The position numbers were made by a program, and so were the translations under genes. Of a DNA stretch of 64,000 bases, positions 26,516 to 36,266 are shown piece after piece; the stretch's first letter is position 1; each line of letters begins with the position of its first letter. Source of the DNA: an uncultured Alphaproteobacteria bacterium (GTDB lineage: Bacteria > Pseudomonadota > Alphaproteobacteria > Sphingomonadales > Sphingomonadaceae); the NCBI GenBank assembly GCA_903934325.1, contig CAIZNH010000010.1:62001-126000 (forward strand). The letters run 5' to 3'. The notes under the pieces are model-generated. The model saw only the letters and a list, made by a program, of their open reading frames with translations, was not told where the DNA came from and did not search any database.

Positions 26516-27706
26516 ATGCAAGCCAACACAGTGATGAGTGGCCGACAATTTGGCCTCGACTGGCTCAGGATCGGCGCATTTGCGCTACTGATCCTCTATC
26601 ACATCGGAATGTTCTTCGTGCCGTGGGGCTGGCATGTGAAGGCCTCCACACCGGTCGAATGGGCGGTTTGGCCGATGATGGCGGTCAATCCCTGGCGGTT
26701 GATGTTGCTGTTCGTGATTTCCGGCGTGGTTTCGCGCACCCTGCTGGCGAAGTTCTCAACGTCAGGCGGCTTTGCGTGGAGCCGATCGATGCGGCTTGCG
26801 GTGCCATTGCTGGCCGGAATGGTGCTGTTCGTAGCCCCGCAGCCATGGTTCGAACTGCGCGACCGCGATGCCTATGATGCGGGGTTCGTGCATTTCTGGA
26901 TCAATGACTATTTCGAATTTGGTGGCAGTCGCGGTTCCCCTCTCCCAACCTGGAACCACCTGTGGTTCGTGGCCTATCTGTGGGCCTATTCGCTGGTGTT
27001 GGCAGCACTGGCGGCGCTGCCCGCCACGTTGAGGACCCGCTTGCAGCATGGCTTTGACGCCTTAATGTCCGGCTGGCGACTGGTGGTTCTGCCGATCGGG
27101 TGGCTGGCAATGGCACGGCTGGTGCTGCACCCCGCCTTCGGCGAAACCCATGCCCTGATCGATGATCCCTATGCCCATGCGGTCTACGGCTTTGCCTTCT
27201 TCTTTGGCGTGGCTCTGGCGCGTTCTTCAACCGCTTGGGGCGCGATCCTTGCGCACTGGCGCGCTTTGCTAGGACTTGCTGGGCTTGCCTGCACCGCAAT
27301 GTTTGCGGGGCACTGCTGGGGCGAAGAGGCGCAGGCATGGGAAACCATTCGCCTGCTGTCGCGCGCCGTTCTGGCATGGAGCGCGATCCTTGGTCTGCTC
27401 GGCTTGGCCCAGACCCGGTTGCACTACGATGGTCCTGTGCGGCGCTATCTGACGGAGGCGATCTTCCCTTATTACATCGCCCATCAGACCATCATCATCG
27501 CGGCCGGTTTCTGGATCAACCAAGCCGGAGCGCAGCCGGAGCTCGCATTCGGGGTGATCCTTCTGACGACCCTGTTTGGCTGCGCGTTGACCTACGAAAT
27601 CGCGCGGCGGGTGAACTGGTTGCGACCGCTGCTCGGCCTCAAGCCGATGGGTGGCGCGCAGGAGCACGCGGGCTGGATCATGCGAGTCCGCCGCAGTCAG
27701 ACGTGA
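26516..27706 (+). CDS. Acyltransferase 3 family integral membrane protein
   Basis: 396 aa from ATG 26516 (GGAG eight bases upstream). Around ten membrane helices, with the acyltransferase-3 signature near the start (GLDWLRIGAFALLILYHIGM, where the His is the presumed catalytic residue) and the closing block AIFPYYIAHQTIIIAAGFW. These enzymes move acyl groups onto sugars or lipids at the cytoplasmic membrane (similar to OpgC or membrane O-acetylases). The acceptor is unknown. Divergently paired with the LytTR regulator. Confidence 0.87.
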   Translation: MQANTVMSGRQFGLDWLRIGAFALLILYHIGMFFVPWGWHVKASTPVEWAVWPMMAVNPWRLMLLFVISGVVSRTLLAKFSTSGGFAWSRSMRLAVPLLAGMVLFVAPQPWFELRDRDAYDAGFVHFWINDYFEFGGSRGSPLPTWNHLWFVAYLWAYSLVLAALAALPATLRTRLQHGFDALMSGWRLVVLPIGWLAMARLVLHPAFGETHALIDDPYAHAVYGFAFFFGVALARSSTAWGAILAHWRALLGLAGLACTAMFAGHCWGEEAQAWETIRLLSRAVLAWSAILGLLGLAQTRLHYDGPVRRYLTEAIFPYYIAHQTIIIAAGFWINQAGAQPELAFGVILLTTLFGCALTYEIARRVNWLRPLLGLKPMGGAQEHAGWIMRVRRSQT

Positions 27707-27780
27707 AGAAGCCGCAGCGCAACAGGGACGTGGGATGGTTGACGCGATGCTCGGCAAGCCACCTCAACCCTTTCTTCCCC

Positions 27781-28431
27781 TCAGCCCCGTTGGCTCTCCA
27801 GCGCCGCCCTGCCCGCTTCCTCGCGCGCCAAGGCCCGCTGGTAGGCGGGTCGTTCGGTCAGGCGGGTGCGATATTCCTTGAGGCTCTGCGGCACGCCTTC
27901 ATCCAGCCCGACACTCTCGGCGAGGATCAGTGCATAGCCGACGCAGATATCGGCGACGGTGAAGCGGTCGGCGCACAGGAATTCGCGGCCCTCAAGGCGC
28001 TGCTCGACCTTGATCAGCCGCTTGTGGAACCACTTGGCATAGGCGTGGCCTGCCTCCTGCAATCCCTTGTCCTTCTCGAACAGGCAGAAGCGCATATAGA
28101 CCGTCTGCGGGAAGGTGATCGTCGCGTCGGCGTGGTAGGTGTAGTCGCAGTATTCGCCGTAATCGCGCTCCCCCGGGGCGATGGCGAGCGGGGTATAGCC
28201 CGAGCGGGTGGCGAGGTAGTGCGCGATGGCGCAGCTTTCGGTCATCCGTGTTTCGCCATCGACCAGCATCGGCACAGTGCCCAATGGATTGATCGCCATG
28301 TAATCGGGCGCAAGGTAGCGCGGCGGGAAAGGCAGGATCCTGAGGTCGATATCGACGCCGGCTTCCTCCGCCGCCCAGGTCGCGCGCAACCCACGAGAAC
28401 GTGCGCAGGTGTAGAGAACAGGTGTGGTCAT
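27781..28431 (-). CDS. Glutathione S-transferase family protein
   Basis: 216 aa from ATG 28431. Thioredoxin-like N-terminal domain with LYTCARSRGLRATWAAEEAG, the cis-Pro region INPLGTVPMLVDG and the glutathione-gripping TESCAIAHYL; helical C-terminal domain with FTVADICVGYAL. Likely conjugates or reduces small electrophiles in the cytoplasm. Starts 11 bp after the stop of the DUF808 gene, so probably cotranscribed. Confidence 0.88.
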   Translation of the reverse strand: MTTPVLYTCARSRGLRATWAAEEAGVDIDLRILPFPPRYLAPDYMAINPLGTVPMLVDGETRMTESCAIAHYLATRSGYTPLAIAPGERDYGEYCDYTYHADATITFPQTVYMRFCLFEKDKGLQEAGHAYAKWFHKRLIKVEQRLEGREFLCADRFTVADICVGYALILAESVGLDEGVPQSLKEYRTRLTERPAYQRALAREEAGRAALESQRG

Positions 28432-28441
28432 GGTTAGCGGC

Positions 28442-29380
28442 TTAGTGGGCTTCCTTCGCGCCGACACCCAGCACTTTGTGCAGGACAAAGGCGATGATGC
28501 TGCCGAGGATCAGACCGAAGATCGCCGAAAGGGTCGTCGCGGTCAGCCAACCAAGCACACCGCCTGCCATCTCGTGCACCATGTGTTCGGCGCCATGGAT
28601 CGGGCCATAGAACCAGTCGAGGCCCAGCTTGTGCAGGCTGTCGACCACGATGTGTCCGCCCACCCACAGCATCGCCGCCGTGCCGATGATCGATAGCGCG
28701 GTGAGCAGCTTGGGCACGAAGCGCAGCAGGAAACGCCCGAAGGCCTGTGCCGAAGTGCTGGCTTTCTTGGTCAGGTGGAGGCCGATATCGTCGAGCTTCA
28801 CGATCAGGCCGACCGCGCCATAGACCGCGACCGTCACCGCCACCGCCACCAGCGCGAGCACGGCACCGCGCATGACGAGACTTTCGTCCGCCACTTCGGC
28901 AAGGGCGATCGCCATGATCTCGGCCGAGAGGATGAAATCGGTGCGGATTGCGCCGCCCACGCGCTCGTTCTCGAAGGCGACCGGATCGGTGATCTCGTCC
29001 TCCAGCGTCTCGCCATGCTTTGCGAAACCGAGCTTTTCCATCACCTTTTCCGCGCCTTCATAGGCGAGGAAGGAGCCGCCGAGCAGCAGCAGCCAGGTAA
29101 TCGCTGCGGGCAGGAACTCCGACAACAGCAGTGCGGCGGGGAGCAGGAAGACCAGCTTGTTCTTTAGGCTGCCCTTGGTGATCTTCCAGATGATCGGCAA
29201 TTCGCGCGCCGGCGAGAGGCCGGTGACATAGCTGGGGGTGACCGCCGCATCGTCGATCACCACGCCCGCAGTCTTGGTGCCCGCGCGCCCGGCGGCGACC
29301 GCCACATCATCGACCGAGGCCGAAGCGGCCTTGGCAATCACCGAAATGTCGTCAAGCAGTGCGACCAGTCCTGAAGGCAC
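28442..29380 (-). CDS. DUF808 family inner membrane protein (YedI-like)
   Basis: 312 aa from a GTG at 29380, preceded by AAGGGGG. Opens SGLVALLDDISVIAKAASAS and DDVAVAAGRAGTKTAGVVID, the hallmark of DUF808/YedI proteins, then several long hydrophobic helices (LVFLLPAALLLSEFLPAAIT; GAVLALVAVAVTVAVYGAV; IFGLILGSIIAFVLHKVLG). Function of the family is unknown. Precedes the GST gene. Confidence 0.88.
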   Translation of the reverse strand: MPSGLVALLDDISVIAKAASASVDDVAVAAGRAGTKTAGVVIDDAAVTPSYVTGLSPARELPIIWKITKGSLKNKLVFLLPAALLLSEFLPAAITWLLLLGGSFLAYEGAEKVMEKLGFAKHGETLEDEITDPVAFENERVGGAIRTDFILSAEIMAIALAEVADESLVMRGAVLALVAVAVTVAVYGAVGLIVKLDDIGLHLTKKASTSAQAFGRFLLRFVPKLLTALSIIGTAAMLWVGGHIVVDSLHKLGLDWFYGPIHGAEHMVHEMAGGVLGWLTATTLSAIFGLILGSIIAFVLHKVLGVGAKEAH

Positions 29381-29535
29381 GGACAATTCCCCCTTTGCGA
29401 TTCGTGCAAGTATAGCGCTCGCCTGCCCGTCCGGTTCCCGCCGGACAAGACTTGCAATTGGCACGCGATGCTGTAAGGGCCGCCGCTTCGCACAGGGATC
29501 CGCCCTTGCGATCATCGAAGAAAGCCGGAGGGGCC

Positions 29536-29553
29536 CCGTCCAGAAGCGGACGG
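29536..29553 (+). promoter_or_regulatory. Hairpin in the rpsF leader, possible S6/S18 autoregulatory site
   Basis: CCGTCC (29536-29541) pairs with GGACGG (29548-29553) around AGAAGC, in the 210-bp leader 38 bases before rpsF. In many bacteria the rpsF leader RNA carries an S6:S18 binding element with CCG in a bulge. I see the hairpin and a nearby CCG, but could not fold or align it, so the assignment is tentative. Confidence 0.35.
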
Positions 29554-29590
29554 ATCAGCCAGCGATCGGCAGGTAGTGAAAGGACGCGAG

Positions 29591-29956
29591 ATGGCTCTGT
29601 ACGAGCACGTCTTCCTCGCGCGTCAGGATCTGAGCCAGGCTCAGGTTGACGCGCTGGCGGCGCAAGCCACCGAAATTGTCGAAGCCGGCAACGGCAAGGT
29701 CACCAAGACCGAAACCTGGGGCCTGAAGTCGCTCGCCTACAAGATCGAGCGTAACCGCAAGGCGCACTTCGTGCTGCTCAACATCGAAGCCCCCGGCTCG
29801 GTGGTCGCGGAACTCGAGCGTCAGACCCGTATCAACGAAGACGTCATCCGTTACATGACCATCCGCGTGGAAGCCCACGAGGAAGGCCCCAGCGTGATGA
29901 TGCGAAAGAACGAACGCGAGCGTAAGCGTCGCGAAACCCGTGAGGAGCGCGACTGA
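29591..29956 (+). CDS. rpsF: 30S ribosomal protein S6
   Basis: 121 aa. [38 protein letters not shown] and [16 protein letters not shown] are characteristic of S6. The C-terminus is a charged tail ([15 protein letters not shown]). S6 binds 16S rRNA with S18 in the platform. In bacteria with RimK the S6 tail is a glutamylation target; a rimK gene lies at 34882-35787. ATG at 29591; overlaps rpsR by one base. Confidence 0.98.
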   Translation: MALYEHVFLARQDLSQAQVDALAAQATEIVEAGNGKVTKTETWGLKSLAYKIERNRKAHFVLLNIEAPGSVVAELERQTRINEDVIRYMTIRVEAHEEGPSVMMRKNERERKRRETREERD

Positions 29957-30180
29957 TGGCCCGCCCGTTTTTCCGCCGCCGCAAGTCCTGCCCGTTCGCG
30001 GCCAAGGACGCCCCCAAGATCGATTACAAGGACGTGCGCCTGCTTCAGGGCTTCATGTCCGAGCGTGGCAAGATCGTGCCGTCGCGCATCACCGCCGTCT
30101 CGGCGAAGAAGCAGCGTGAATTGGCCCAGGCGATCAAGCGCGCGCGCCAGATCGGCCTGCTGCCCTTCATCGTGAAGTAA
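29956..30180 (+). CDS. rpsR: 30S ribosomal protein S18
   Basis: 74 aa, the normal size: [33 protein letters not shown] and [21 protein letters not shown]18 pairs with S6 on the small subunit. The start ATG overlaps the rpsF stop (TGATG), giving coupled translation that keeps the two partners equal. Confidence 0.98.
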   Translation: MARPFFRRRKSCPFAAKDAPKIDYKDVRLLQGFMSERGKIVPSRITAVSAKKQRELAQAIKRARQIGLLPFIVK

Positions 30181-30194
30181 GAGGAGAAGGACAC

Positions 30195-30800
30195 ATGGAT
30201 ATCATTCTCCTCGAGCGCATCGAAAAGCTCGGTTCGATCGGCGACGTCGTCACCGTGAAGGATGGCTACGCCCGCAACTTCCTGCTCCCGCAGAAGAAGG
30301 CCCTGCGCGCCAACGAAGCCAACAAGAAGGTTTTCGAGGCCAATCGTGACCGTCTGGTGGCCGAAAACGCCGCTCGCCGGACCGATGCAGAAACCATGGG
30401 CGAAAAGGTTGCAGGCGCTGAAGTGGTGCTGATCCGCGCTGCCTCGAACGCCGGCCAGCTCTACGGCTCGGTGAGCGTGCGCGACATCGTCGCCGGTCTC
30501 GCCGAACAGGGCCACAACGTCGACAAGCGCATGGTCATCCTTGGCGCGCCGATCAAGAATATCGGCATCCACAACGTGACCGTTGCCCTGCACCCCGAAG
30601 TGCGCGTCACCGTCAAGGCGAACGTCGCCCGCTCGGATGACGAAGCCAAGCTGCAGAGCGAAGGCGTGGACGTGCTCGCCGCGATGTTCGAAGACGAACA
30701 GCGCGCGATCGAGGAACAGGCCGATGCCACCCGCATCGACACCAGCCTCGAACCGGGCGAAATCCCGGCCGAGCTGCTCGAAGGCGGCGAGGACGCGTAA
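30195..30800 (+). CDS. rplI: 50S ribosomal protein L9
   Basis: 201 aa. The N-terminal domain is typical ([35 protein letters not shown]), followed by the long helix and the C-terminal domain ([19 protein letters not shown]). An acidic tail of about 50 residues ([20 protein letters not shown] and on) makes it longer than the 149 aa of E. coli L9; such tails are common in this group. Third gene of rpsF-rpsR-rplI, with AGGAGAAGG before the ATG. Confidence 0.97.
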   Translation: MDIILLERIEKLGSIGDVVTVKDGYARNFLLPQKKALRANEANKKVFEANRDRLVAENAARRTDAETMGEKVAGAEVVLIRAASNAGQLYGSVSVRDIVAGLAEQGHNVDKRMVILGAPIKNIGIHNVTVALHPEVRVTVKANVARSDDEAKLQSEGVDVLAAMFEDEQRAIEEQADATRIDTSLEPGEIPAELLEGGEDA

Positions 30801-30831
30801 GCATCCCGGCCTTTCGGCATAGACACACAGC

Positions 30832-30869
30832 AGGGCGCGAAGGTCTTCTCGATCTTCGCGCCCTTCTTG
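30832..30869 (+). terminator. Intrinsic terminator after rplI
   Basis: AGGGCGCGAAG (30832-30842) and CTTCGCGCCCT (30854-30864) form a perfect 11-bp stem with an 11-base loop, followed by TCTTGT. It lies 32 bp after the rplI stop and should end the rpsF operon. Confidence 0.8.
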
Positions 30870-30937
30870 TAAACAGCGCAGTTCCGAGCGAAGGTGCTGA
30901 CACACAACGATAACAACAAGGGAGCAGAACAACTGCC

Positions 30938-32374
30938 ATGATCGACATTCCCGCTATCCTCGCCCAGCTCCAGCAGCATTATGACGACGCGGTCCGCACC
31001 CTGCGCGACGACGTGATCGCCTTTGGCCGCGACGGCACCCTGCCCCCGCAATCGCGGCGCGAGGACGGCTCCTACGCCTATCCGCAGATCACCTTGCGCT
31101 ATGCCGGTGTCGGCGCCCCGCGCGATCGCAGCCGCGCCTTTGGCCGGCTCGAGATGCCCGGCACCTACTCCACCACCATCACCCGCCCCGATCTGTTCAC
31201 CACCTACCTCACCGAACAGCTCCAGCTGATCCTCGCCGAATACGAGGTCGAGGTCAGCATCGAGCGTTCGCGCCAGGAAATCCCCTTTCCCTATGTGCTC
31301 GACGGCGAGGCGGGCGCGGCGATGGTCGGGATCGCGCCGCAGGACATTGCCGCGCATTTTCCCTCGACTGACCTCGCCCTGATCGGCGACGAGCTGGCTG
31401 ACGGGATCGAGTTCGAAGGCGCCGAGGACATGCCGCTCTCGCTGTTCGACGGCCTGCGCACCGACTACTCGCTCGCCCGCCTCAAGCACTATACCGGGAG
31501 CGAAGTTAGCGACTTTCAGGACTTCATCCTTTTCACCAACTATCACCGCTATGTCGATGAATTTGTGAACTGGGGTGCCACCCAGATCGGATCCAACGGC
31601 TATGTCGCGCTGACCGGGGCTGCCGGGCTTGATATCCGCGTCGCCACCCCGCACGCGCAGGACCAGTTGAACGACACCGCCTGGCGCCGCCACCAGATGC
31701 CCGCCTACCACCTGATCCGCGAGGACGGGCGCGGGATCACGCTCGTCAATATCGGCGTCGGCCCGTCCAACGCCAAGACGATCTGCGATCACCTCGCGGT
31801 GTTGCGTCCCCATGCATGGCTGATGATCGGCCACTGCGGCGGGCTTCGTTCCACCCAGAAGATCGGCGATTTCGTGCTCGCCCACGCCTATCTGCGCGAT
31901 GATCACGTGCTGGATCCGGTGCTCCCGCCCGAAGTGCCGATCCCGCCGATTGCCGAAGTCCAGCAGGCGATGGCGCTGGCGGCCGAACAGGTCTCGGGCG
32001 TTCAGGGCGCCAACCTCAAGCAGCGCATGCGTACCGGCACAGTGGTGACCACCGATGATCGCAACTGGGAGCTGCGCTATTCCTCCTCGGCCAAGCGCTT
32101 CTCGCAGAGCCGCGCGATCGCGATCGACATGGAAAGCGCCACGATCGCCACGCAGGGCTATCGCTTCCGCGTGCCCTACGGCACCTTGCTATGCGTATCG
32201 GACAAGCCGCTCCACGGCGAGATCAAGCTGCCGGGGCAGGCCAACAAGTTCTACGAGGAAGCCATCGCGGCGCACCTGCAGATCGGCATCGTCGCTTGCT
32301 CGGCCCTGCGCGACGAAGGCGACCGGCTCCATTCGCGCAAGCTGCGCGCGTTTAACGAACCGCCCTTCAGGTGA
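30938..32374 (+). CDS. amn: AMP nucleosidase
   Basis: 478 aa, close to the usual length for Amn. An N-terminal regulatory domain (LRYAGVGAPRDRSRAFGRLE; SRQEIPFPYVLDG) precedes the phosphorylase-like catalytic domain (GITLVNIGVGPSNAKTICDH; WLMIGHCGGLRSTQKIGDFV; IAIDMESATIATQGYRFRVP; LLCVSDKPLHGEIKLPGQAN). It splits AMP to adenine and ribose 5-phosphate, adjusting adenylate pools. Single-gene unit bounded by terminators on both sides. Confidence 0.95.
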   Translation: MIDIPAILAQLQQHYDDAVRTLRDDVIAFGRDGTLPPQSRREDGSYAYPQITLRYAGVGAPRDRSRAFGRLEMPGTYSTTITRPDLFTTYLTEQLQLILAEYEVEVSIERSRQEIPFPYVLDGEAGAAMVGIAPQDIAAHFPSTDLALIGDELADGIEFEGAEDMPLSLFDGLRTDYSLARLKHYTGSEVSDFQDFILFTNYHRYVDEFVNWGATQIGSNGYVALTGAAGLDIRVATPHAQDQLNDTAWRRHQMPAYHLIREDGRGITLVNIGVGPSNAKTICDHLAVLRPHAWLMIGHCGGLRSTQKIGDFVLAHAYLRDDHVLDPVLPPEVPIPPIAEVQQAMALAAEQVSGVQGANLKQRMRTGTVVTTDDRNWELRYSSSAKRFSQSRAIAIDMESATIATQGYRFRVPYGTLLCVSDKPLHGEIKLPGQANKFYEEAIAAHLQIGIVACSALRDEGDRLHSRKLRAFNEPPFR

Positions 32375-32378
32375 CGGG

Positions 32379-32400
32379 CGGCGGCAACGAGCCGCCGTTC
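32379..32400 (+). terminator. First hairpin after amn
   Basis: CGGCGGC (32379-32385), AACGA loop, GCCGCCG (32391-32397), then TTCCGTT. It begins 5 bp after the amn stop. A second, stronger hairpin follows directly. Confidence 0.6.
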
Positions 32401-32412
32401 CGTTAAGAATAG

Positions 32413-32451
32413 CGGCCGCCGCTCCGTGATGAAGCGGCGGCCGAAAATTTT
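32413..32451. terminator. Second hairpin, probably bidirectional, between amn and the convergent small gene
   Basis: CGGCCGCCGCT (32413-32423) pairs perfectly over 11 bp with AGCGGCGGCCG (32433-32443) around CCGTGATGA. On the plus strand AAAATTTT follows; the convergent minus-strand gene ends at 32454, so the stem can serve both. Confidence 0.75.
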
Positions 32452-32453
32452 GA

Positions 32454-32942
32454 TCAGAGCGCGTCCTTGTCGCCCGAGATCTTGATTTCCTCGTTATCCG
32501 CGGTCTCGGCGGCGATATCGAGCATGCTCGACAACTGGGTCGCGGAGGCATCGTCGAGCAGCTTGATCACGAAGTAGAGCACCCCGCCGCGGATTTCCCA
32601 GCTACCCAGCTTGTTGCTGCTCGATTCCTCGAGCAGTTCGAGCGCCTTGCGTCCCGTGATGCCATCTTCATCCACCTTTGCAGCGGGGGAGAAAACCTCG
32701 CGGACAGTCATCCCGGCGACGGTTTCGGTCCGGCCGCCGACGAACACCAGCTGGCTGCGGCCTTCGGACTTGTAGTTGAAGGTGAGCTTGTAATCCCCAT
32801 CACCATCGACCTCATACTTGAGGCCGGCGCGATCGAGCCGGCTGGCAACGCTGGCATCTTCGGCAGCGGCCGGCACCGCAGCACCAAGCGCGAAGCCCGC
32901 AAGGGCAAGGACAGACAGCGACTTGGCGCGGCGAGTGAGCAT
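32454..32942 (-). CDS. Small exported protein of unknown function
   Basis: 162 aa from ATG 32942, with AGGAGAG six bases before it. A signal peptide (LTRRAKSLSVLALAGFALGA, cleavage at PAAA-EDA) is followed by an alternating strand/helix domain (LKYEVDGDGDYKLTFNY; SQLVFVGGRTETVAGMTVRE; WEIRGGVLYFVIKLLDD). The layout resembles YbjN-type or type III chaperone-like folds, but I do not recognise it with certainty. Monocistronic and convergent with amn. Confidence 0.75.
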   Translation of the reverse strand: MLTRRAKSLSVLALAGFALGAAVPAAAEDASVASRLDRAGLKYEVDGDGDYKLTFNYKSEGRSQLVFVGGRTETVAGMTVREVFSPAAKVDEDGITGRKALELLEESSSNKLGSWEIRGGVLYFVIKLLDDASATQLSSMLDIAAETADNEEIKISGDKDAL

Positions 32943-33126
32943 CAAATTCTCTCCTGAGTAATGGCGACGACCCTGACGCCCTCATTAGCTGCATTTTCCG
33001 CAAGCTGGCTTGGATAAATCCGTCATTGCGAAGATTTGCAGATAGAGATGAAGCGTCAAGGCCTCAGTCTAGCCATGCCTGCGGGTCTGGGCTAGCCTTG
33101 GCAACCAATCACGCTGGAGATTGCCC

Positions 33127-33894
33127 GTGCCTCACCCTTCCCCTTCCCGCTCGATCGCCGGGCGCGTGGCAATTGTCACCGGGGCGGCGAGCGGCATGGG
33201 GCGTGCGACGGCGCGGCTGTTTGCAGCCGAGGGCGCGGCTGTGGCGGTGATCGATCTCGATCCTGCCGCCTGCCAAGCGGTGGCAGCGGAATGCGGCAAT
33301 GGCGCGCGCGCCTATGCGCTCGATGTAGCCGATGACACGGCCATAGCGCGGGTTGTGGCGCAGATTGCCGAGGATTTCGGGCGGATCGACATTTTGGTGA
33401 ACAATGCCGGGGTGTCGAGCTTCTGCGCCCTCGATGATCCCGCCTACGAGGATATCTGGCACCGCGCGATTGGCGTGATGCTGACCGCGCACCAGCGCAT
33501 GGTGCGCAGCTGCCTGCCGTGGCTGCGCCAGAGCGATGCTGCGCGGATCGTCAACATCGCCAGCACCGAAGGCCTTGGCGCGACCCCCGGCGATACGCCC
33601 TATGTGGCAGCCAAGACCGGCGTGATCGGGCTAACGCGTGGCCTAGCCGTCGATCTCGGGCCTGAAGGCATCACAGTGAACTGCATCTGCCCCGGCCCGA
33701 TCCGCACCGCGATGACCGATGCCGTGGCCGAAGAGCACAAGGTAATCTTCGCCAAGCGCCGCACCGCGCTCAAGCGCTACGGGGAGCCCGAGGAAGTCGC
33801 GCACATCACCCTGTCGCTGGTGCTGCCAGCGGCAAGCTACATCACCGGGGTCGCGATCCCGGTCGATGGCGGGCTGATGGCACGGAATGCGTGA
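33127..33894 (+). CDS. Short-chain dehydrogenase/reductase
   Basis: 255 aa from a GTG at 33127, chosen over a TTG at 33121 because GGAG sits seven bases upstream of the GTG. TGAASGMGRATAR binds the cofactor; Asp in VAVIDLDPAAC suggests NAD(H) preference; NNAGVSSF follows; catalytic Ser in NIASTEG and YVAAKTG for Tyr/Lys are intact; ends ITGVAIPVDGGLMA. Substrate unknown. Confidence 0.9.
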   Translation: MPHPSPSRSIAGRVAIVTGAASGMGRATARLFAAEGAAVAVIDLDPAACQAVAAECGNGARAYALDVADDTAIARVVAQIAEDFGRIDILVNNAGVSSFCALDDPAYEDIWHRAIGVMLTAHQRMVRSCLPWLRQSDAARIVNIASTEGLGATPGDTPYVAAKTGVIGLTRGLAVDLGPEGITVNCICPGPIRTAMTDAVAEEHKVIFAKRRTALKRYGEPEEVAHITLSLVLPAASYITGVAIPVDGGLMARNA

Positions 33895-33897
33895 AGC

Positions 33898-34815
33898 CTA
33901 GGGTGCGGTAAATCCGCGCTTCAGCAGGCCCTGGTTCTCGATATCAAGCAACGCAGCTTCGTCATGTCCGGGGACCAGTACGAGATCGGGGTTCTCGTCC
34001 ATCAGCGTCTTCATCGCGATTGTCTGATGGAACACGGCGTCACGATCATCCTCGTGCCCGTCAAATTCCATCACGTAGCGCGATCGTGGGCGGATCAGCC
34101 GGACATTGTCAAGCGATGAGGCCGCATCACCCGCGAACAGAAACTCGCGACCGTCGGCCTGACGCACGAAGATCATTTGCGAGCCCGGCGAATGACCGGG
34201 CGCCCGGATCAGCACCACGCCTGGCGCGATGGCCCGGATACCGTCATATTTCAGCGGGACATAACCTTCGCGCGAGCCTTCGGGCCAAACGGTGCATTCC
34301 GGGATGTTGCTGAACTGCGCGTCGTTGAGGATCGCCTTGGGGGGTAGGGCGCGCAGGTTCGGGCTTTGCAGCAGACCGCCAATGTGATCGCAGTGCTCAT
34401 GCGTCACCACGATTGTCTTGGCTGCCGACAAGCCCTTCTGCACGCGCGCCCAGGCCGCCTGATCATAGCGTGTCAGGCGCGGATCGTGCTGCGCGGTGGG
34501 CTCGTCGCTGCCAGTGTCGATGATCAGCGAGGCTTCGGGCCAGACGATGCGGTAGCTATTGCGGACAAAGCTCATGTCGCTCCAGTCCGTGCCCGTGATC
34601 AGCGCAATTCTGGGAACCGTGACCCAGTAGAGCGTCTCGACCTCAATGCCGTTCGGCGCGGCTCCGGGCAGGCGCGCGGCTTCCTTGCGCAGGGCGGCGA
34701 TGTCGAGCGGGAAGGTTCCGTCAGACGGTGGGCGATTGTCGTAAAACAGCCAATAGAACGCGCCCGCCAAGCCCAGCAAGACAAACAGCAAGCCCCCGAT
34801 CAACCACCGTTTCAT
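33898..34815 (-). CDS. Membrane-anchored metallo-beta-lactamase-fold hydrolase
   Basis: 305 aa from ATG 34815 with GGAGGAAT upstream. An N-terminal anchor (LIGGLLFVLLGLAGAFYWLF) puts the domain in the periplasm. The zinc motif is VVTHEHCDHIGG (HxHxDH), followed by His in APGHSPGSQM and Asp in FLFAGDAAS. The length and order resemble quorum-quenching lactonases or related esterases of the MBL fold; the substrate cannot be read. Convergent with the SDR gene, 3 bp apart. Confidence 0.85.
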   Translation of the reverse strand: MKRWLIGGLLFVLLGLAGAFYWLFYDNRPPSDGTFPLDIAALRKEAARLPGAAPNGIEVETLYWVTVPRIALITGTDWSDMSFVRNSYRIVWPEASLIIDTGSDEPTAQHDPRLTRYDQAAWARVQKGLSAAKTIVVTHEHCDHIGGLLQSPNLRALPPKAILNDAQFSNIPECTVWPEGSREGYVPLKYDGIRAIAPGVVLIRAPGHSPGSQMIFVRQADGREFLFAGDAASSLDNVRLIRPRSRYVMEFDGHEDDRDAVFHQTIAMKTLMDENPDLVLVPGHDEAALLDIENQGLLKRGFTAP

Positions 34816-34881
34816 GACCCAAATTCCTCCCGTAACTGACGCTTAGCGCAGCCGGGCGCGCAAGTGATATGCCGCAGGCAG

Positions 34882-35783
<902 letters not shown>

Positions 35784-35787
<4 letters not shown>

Positions 35788-36266
35788 GACAGGCCTTTCG
35801 ATTCCGGCGGGTTCCCGGCGGGCATGTCCTTCAGAGCCTCAGGCGGCGATTGCAGCCACGAGTGACCGCTATCAACCACCATCCGACGCCGGAGCGCGGT
35901 GCGCCCGATCAGCATCGGAAACTGCATCTGGGACCGGTCCGCCAGGCTGATTTCCGCCCGGAAGGTGAGATTACCGATTGAGAGCGGCGTCTTGATGACA
36001 AAGCGATCCTGCTGCTCGCCATTGGAGCTGGTGATGCCGCGCAGATCGACGTGAATGGCCTCGCAATGGTGACGCACGCCGCCCCAGTCAACCGCAAAGC
36101 GTACGAATCTTTCGCCTTCGCGCATGAATTCGTCGAGCACATGGGCGTGGAGCGAAGAGGTGCGCGCGCCGGTGTCGATCTTGGCAGGGATCCCGGCAAG
36201 GCCGAGCTCGGGCAGGCTCACAAGCTCGCGCCACCCGACGATGGTAAGGGTGCGCGTACGGCTCAA
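35784..36266 (-). CDS. rimB: RimB-like retropepsin-fold ATP-dependent zinc protease family protein
   Basis: 160 aa from a TTG at 36266, whose bases overlap the upstream stop (TTGA). The motif [17 protein letters not shown] carries the D-T-G of retropepsin-like aspartic proteases, followed by [17 protein letters not shown]. In Pseudomonas the equivalent protein (RimB) is encoded with RimK and controls S6 modification. The gene is sandwiched between the lipoprotein propeller and rimK with start/stop overlaps on both sides. Confidence 0.85.

Noticed and set aside
33069..33095. CTAGCC/GGCTAG inverted repeat upstream of the SDR gene as an operator
   Set aside because: Arms of only 6 bp with a 15-base spacer and no adjacent regulator; likely chance.
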